Below are positions 62,073 to 64,000 of a stretch of DNA of 64,000 nucleotides, piece by piece (position 1 is the stretch's first letter; the number at the start of each line of letters is the position of its first letter). Origin of the DNA: Pedobacter sp. ok626 (GTDB taxonomy: Bacteria; Bacteroidota; Bacteroidia; Sphingobacteriales; Sphingobacteriaceae); contig NZ_FNEX01000005.1 in the NCBI RefSeq assembly GCF_900100435.1, positions 62,001 through 126,000 of the forward strand, given 5' to 3'. Under the pieces are notes generated by a model. It had not been told where the DNA came from. It saw nothing but the letters and a program-made list of their open reading frames with translations, and made no database searches. A program made the translations under genes and the position numbers.

Positions 62073-64000
62073 TTAAAGTATGGGTTCTTGAAGCATCTCC
62101 AAGATGCCTTCGTTTTCAATGATCATCATACCCTGCCTATCCTTAGTAATTCCATTTTTTAGGTTATAGGTATATTTCGGTCTGTTCCCTTCCAGTACAG
62201 TTGGCAGGTAGGCGAATTGCAGATTACTTTTGCTGTTCCGCAAAGCTTCTCCTACCTCAATAATGTGGGTAGAAATAATGAAAAAGCAATTCCGGTAGTT
62301 CGAGAAGGCTTCTGTAGCGGCCAGAGTAGCATCATAGGCGTCTTTAACATTAGTTCCTTTAAACAGTTCGTCAAAGAGCACGACAAGGTTTTTTCTTTGG
62401 CCTACCTCTGTAGCTACCTTTTTTACCCGCAGAACTTCCGCATAGAAATGACTGTAGCCCATATTTAGGTCGTCGGCCACATTGATCGAAGAATATAGCC
62501 CATCCATCACTGAAAACTGCATGTCTTTCGCTGCAACTGGAAAACCCATATGAGCCAGGTAAATGGCGATCCCAAAGGCCTTCATAAAGGTAGATTTACC
62601 AGCCATATTCGCCCCTGTCAGAAATATCATGTTTTGATCTTGATGGAGCGACACTGGATTGGCAATCCCATTCAACAGGCTTGGGTGCCATAGTGCAGTG
62701 CTGCGAAGTACGTTGATTTCCTTAGAAAGTGCCTCGGGATAGGCAAAACCTCTTTCTTTAGCGGTATTGGCGACAGCAAGATAAACATCCAAACGATAGA
62801 TACTGTCCAGTACAAACACCATTTCCTTCCGCATGGTATGCCTTAGGAGATAGTCATATCGAATAATCTGACTGAAGGAAAGCTCATTTGTTTTTTTTTC
62901 TGCCCTAAGCCAGACTAAGCGCTTGTCGCCAAATATAGCTAGCAGTTTATCCCTTTCTTCGTTATAAACCCAGGAAACCTCGATGTTAAGTCGTTGCAGG
63001 AAGTACTGGAACGCGTTCAAGACCGAGATACTGGCGAGCAGTCCTTCGTGGATGCCTTTGTAGGTATCGTCCCTAAGAAAGACATCTTGCAGCTTTTTTA
63101 ATGTGATGGAAGTTGTCGAGGCAAAGTAGTTTCCAGAGGTTCCTATCTCGAGATAATTTTCTGCCAGGGCAAAAGTCTCCTTTTTAAAGGGAAAGCTGAG
63201 TTGTTGTTGCTGGAAAAAACTAAAATGCTTGCTACGTGTATTGATTTTATTTGCATCTGTCAATGGATGTTGGAACATCTCTTGCAACAGCCGTTCTCCT
63301 CCCGAGGTTACTGTTTTGTTGAATAGGTTAAATATGGAATTGGATTTGTATTTTCCCAATAGGTTTAGATCTGTTAGACTTTGTTTATCCGCAATGAAAT
63401 TCTCTACAACTTCCTTTTTCGGATTGGCTGTTTTTTCTGCCAGCAAATCAAGGATGCCTTCGTTTTTGATGATAATCATCCCATGTCGATCGGCGCTAAT
63501 GCCCTGTTTTAGTTGATAGGTATATACTGGTTGGGTGCCGTTCATCAGTGTAGGTAGGTAGACAAAGTTGATATTGTCGCATTTTTCCCTGAGGGTATCT
63601 GCAGCCTCAATGATGTGGGTGGAAATTACAAATATGCTATCGCGCTTAGCCGCAAAAGCAGTGGTGAATGCAATTGTGGCCTCACATGCATCTTTTACAT
63701 TTGTTCCCCTGAAGAGTTCATCAAAAACGACGAACAATCGTTTGGTTTTGAGCGCTGCAGCTACTTTTTTAGCGCGCAATACTTCCGCGTAAAAATGGCT
63801 GGCGCCCATTCCAAGATCGTCGGGTAGGTTAATGGTCGTATATATCCCATCCAATACTGTAAATTCCATGCTGGAAGCTGCTACTGGAAAGCCCATATGC
63901 GCCAGGTATAGGGCTACGCTTAGCGATTTCATAAATGTTGATTTACCCGCCATGTTCGCACCCGTCAAAAAGACAACATTACTTTTCGGACTGATCTCAA
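62073..64000 (-). CDS. Tandem MutS-family ATPase, 5' part beyond the window
   Basis: The gene enters from the right edge and stops at 62073, leaving about 642 codons. Copy 1 is an ATPase domain: Walker A TGANMAGKST (63936-63965), Walker B VVFDELFRGTN and the signature-like STHIIEAADTLREK. A linker of about 30 residues leads to copy 2, which has the MutS core (LGKYKSNSIFNLFNKTVTSG, lever and clamp helices) and a second complete ATPase, Walker A at 62589-62618, VLFDELFKGTN and STHIIEVGEALRN. No mismatch-recognition or connector domain is visible for copy 2. The two Walker A sites are 449 codons apart, and the two copies differ in sequence, so the duplication is not recent. It may act as an intramolecular dimer. 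The missing N-terminus could hold a MutS core for copy 1. A frameshift that merged two genes is not supported: the linker is in frame with no stop. Confidence 0.85.
   Translation of the reverse strand, partial: EISPKSNVVFLTGANMAGKSTFMKSLSVALYLAHMGFPVAASSMEFTVLDGIYTTINLPDDLGMGASHFYAEVLRAKKVAAALKTKRLFVVFDELFRGTNVKDACEATIAFTTAFAAKRDSIFVISTHIIEAADTLREKCDNINFVYLPTLMNGTQPVYTYQLKQGISADRHGMIIIKNEGILDLLAEKTANPKKEVVENFIADKQSLTDLNLLGKYKSNSIFNLFNKTVTSGGERLLQEMFQHPLTDANKINTRSKHFSFFQQQQLSFPFKKETFALAENYLEIGTSGNYFASTTSITLKKLQDVFLRDDTYKGIHEGLLASISVLNAFQYFLQRLNIEVSWVYNEERDKLLAIFGDKRLVWLRAEKKTNELSFSQIIRYDYLLRHTMRKEMVFVLDSIYRLDVYLAVANTAKERGFAYPEALSKEINVLRSTALWHPSLLNGIANPVSLHQDQNMIFLTGANMAGKSTFMKAFGIAIYLAHMGFPVAAKDMQFSVMDGLYSSINVADDLNMGYSHFYAEVLRVKKVATEVGQRKNLVVLFDELFKGTNVKDAYDATLAATEAFSNYRNCFFIISTHIIEVGEALRNSKSNLQFAYLPTVLEGNRPKYTYNLKNGITKDRQGMMIIENEGILEMLQEPIL

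Overview
The window looks like a chromosome segment from a member of the Bacteroidota, most probably Sphingobacteriaceae and close to Pedobacter. Signs of this are SusC/SusD genes beside a TlpA-like thioredoxin, a FecI/FecR/TonB-receptor locus, a fused SecDF, a long NusB, DUF3276, DUF4290 and DUF5522 proteins, AT-rich spacers, and upstream boxes of the TAnnTTTG type used by the Bacteroidota primary sigma factor. The genus is inferred; no rRNA gene is present to confirm it.

Layout. 1-3475: the end of a SusC/SusD/TlpA nutrient-uptake operon, closed by a strong terminator. 3487-13908: a PUR-like protein, an ABC exporter, an amino-acid dehydrogenase, then a tightly packed housekeeping run (nusB, DUF1573 lipoprotein, yajC, ybbR-like, coaE, MBL-fold nuclease, DUF5522, marR), facing a zip / PAP2 phosphatase / methyltransferase operon. 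14079-26406: central metabolism and envelope genes (phosphoglucosamine mutase, cysteine desulfurase, accD, class II aldolase, HMG-CoA lyase, type II NADH dehydrogenase, secDF, folA-thyA). 26644-30440: two tandem Uma2-family genes, then ispE, an OsmC-like gene and metZ. 30567-33658: a LapA-like membrane protein and a 936-residue secreted protein that appears to combine a metallopeptidase, a beta-propeller and a beta-barrel. 34129-37253: tgt, lptG-like and DMT transporter operon. 37430-46543: a glycosyltransferase, rsmG, dprA, a CBS-domain PLP enzyme, murA, DUF4290 and a UvrD-type helicase. 46995-54031: M20 dipeptidase, GH25 lysozyme, a secreted Tyr-rich protein, a Mg-type P-ATPase and cardiolipin synthase. 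54190-54680: tRNA-Leu(CAG) followed by a spacer with a perfect 24-bp inverted repeat and what may be remnants of an old insertion. 54681-60916: a sigma / anti-sigma / TonB receptor / lipoprotein cell-surface signalling locus. 61171-64000: a lipoprotein gene downstream of a MutS-family gene that runs off the window.

The most unusual object is that last gene. One open frame carries two complete MutS-type ATPase domains, each with intact Walker A and Walker B, about 449 residues apart. Other points of note are a MurA with Asp in place of the catalytic Cys (expected to confer intrinsic fosfomycin resistance), a Tgt lacking the usual zinc cysteines, an inverted repeat built from 11-bp units in a 450-bp spacer, and the decayed region downstream of tRNA-Leu. 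Most of the rest is ordinary core genome.

All calls come from reading motifs and order by eye; no database search was run.
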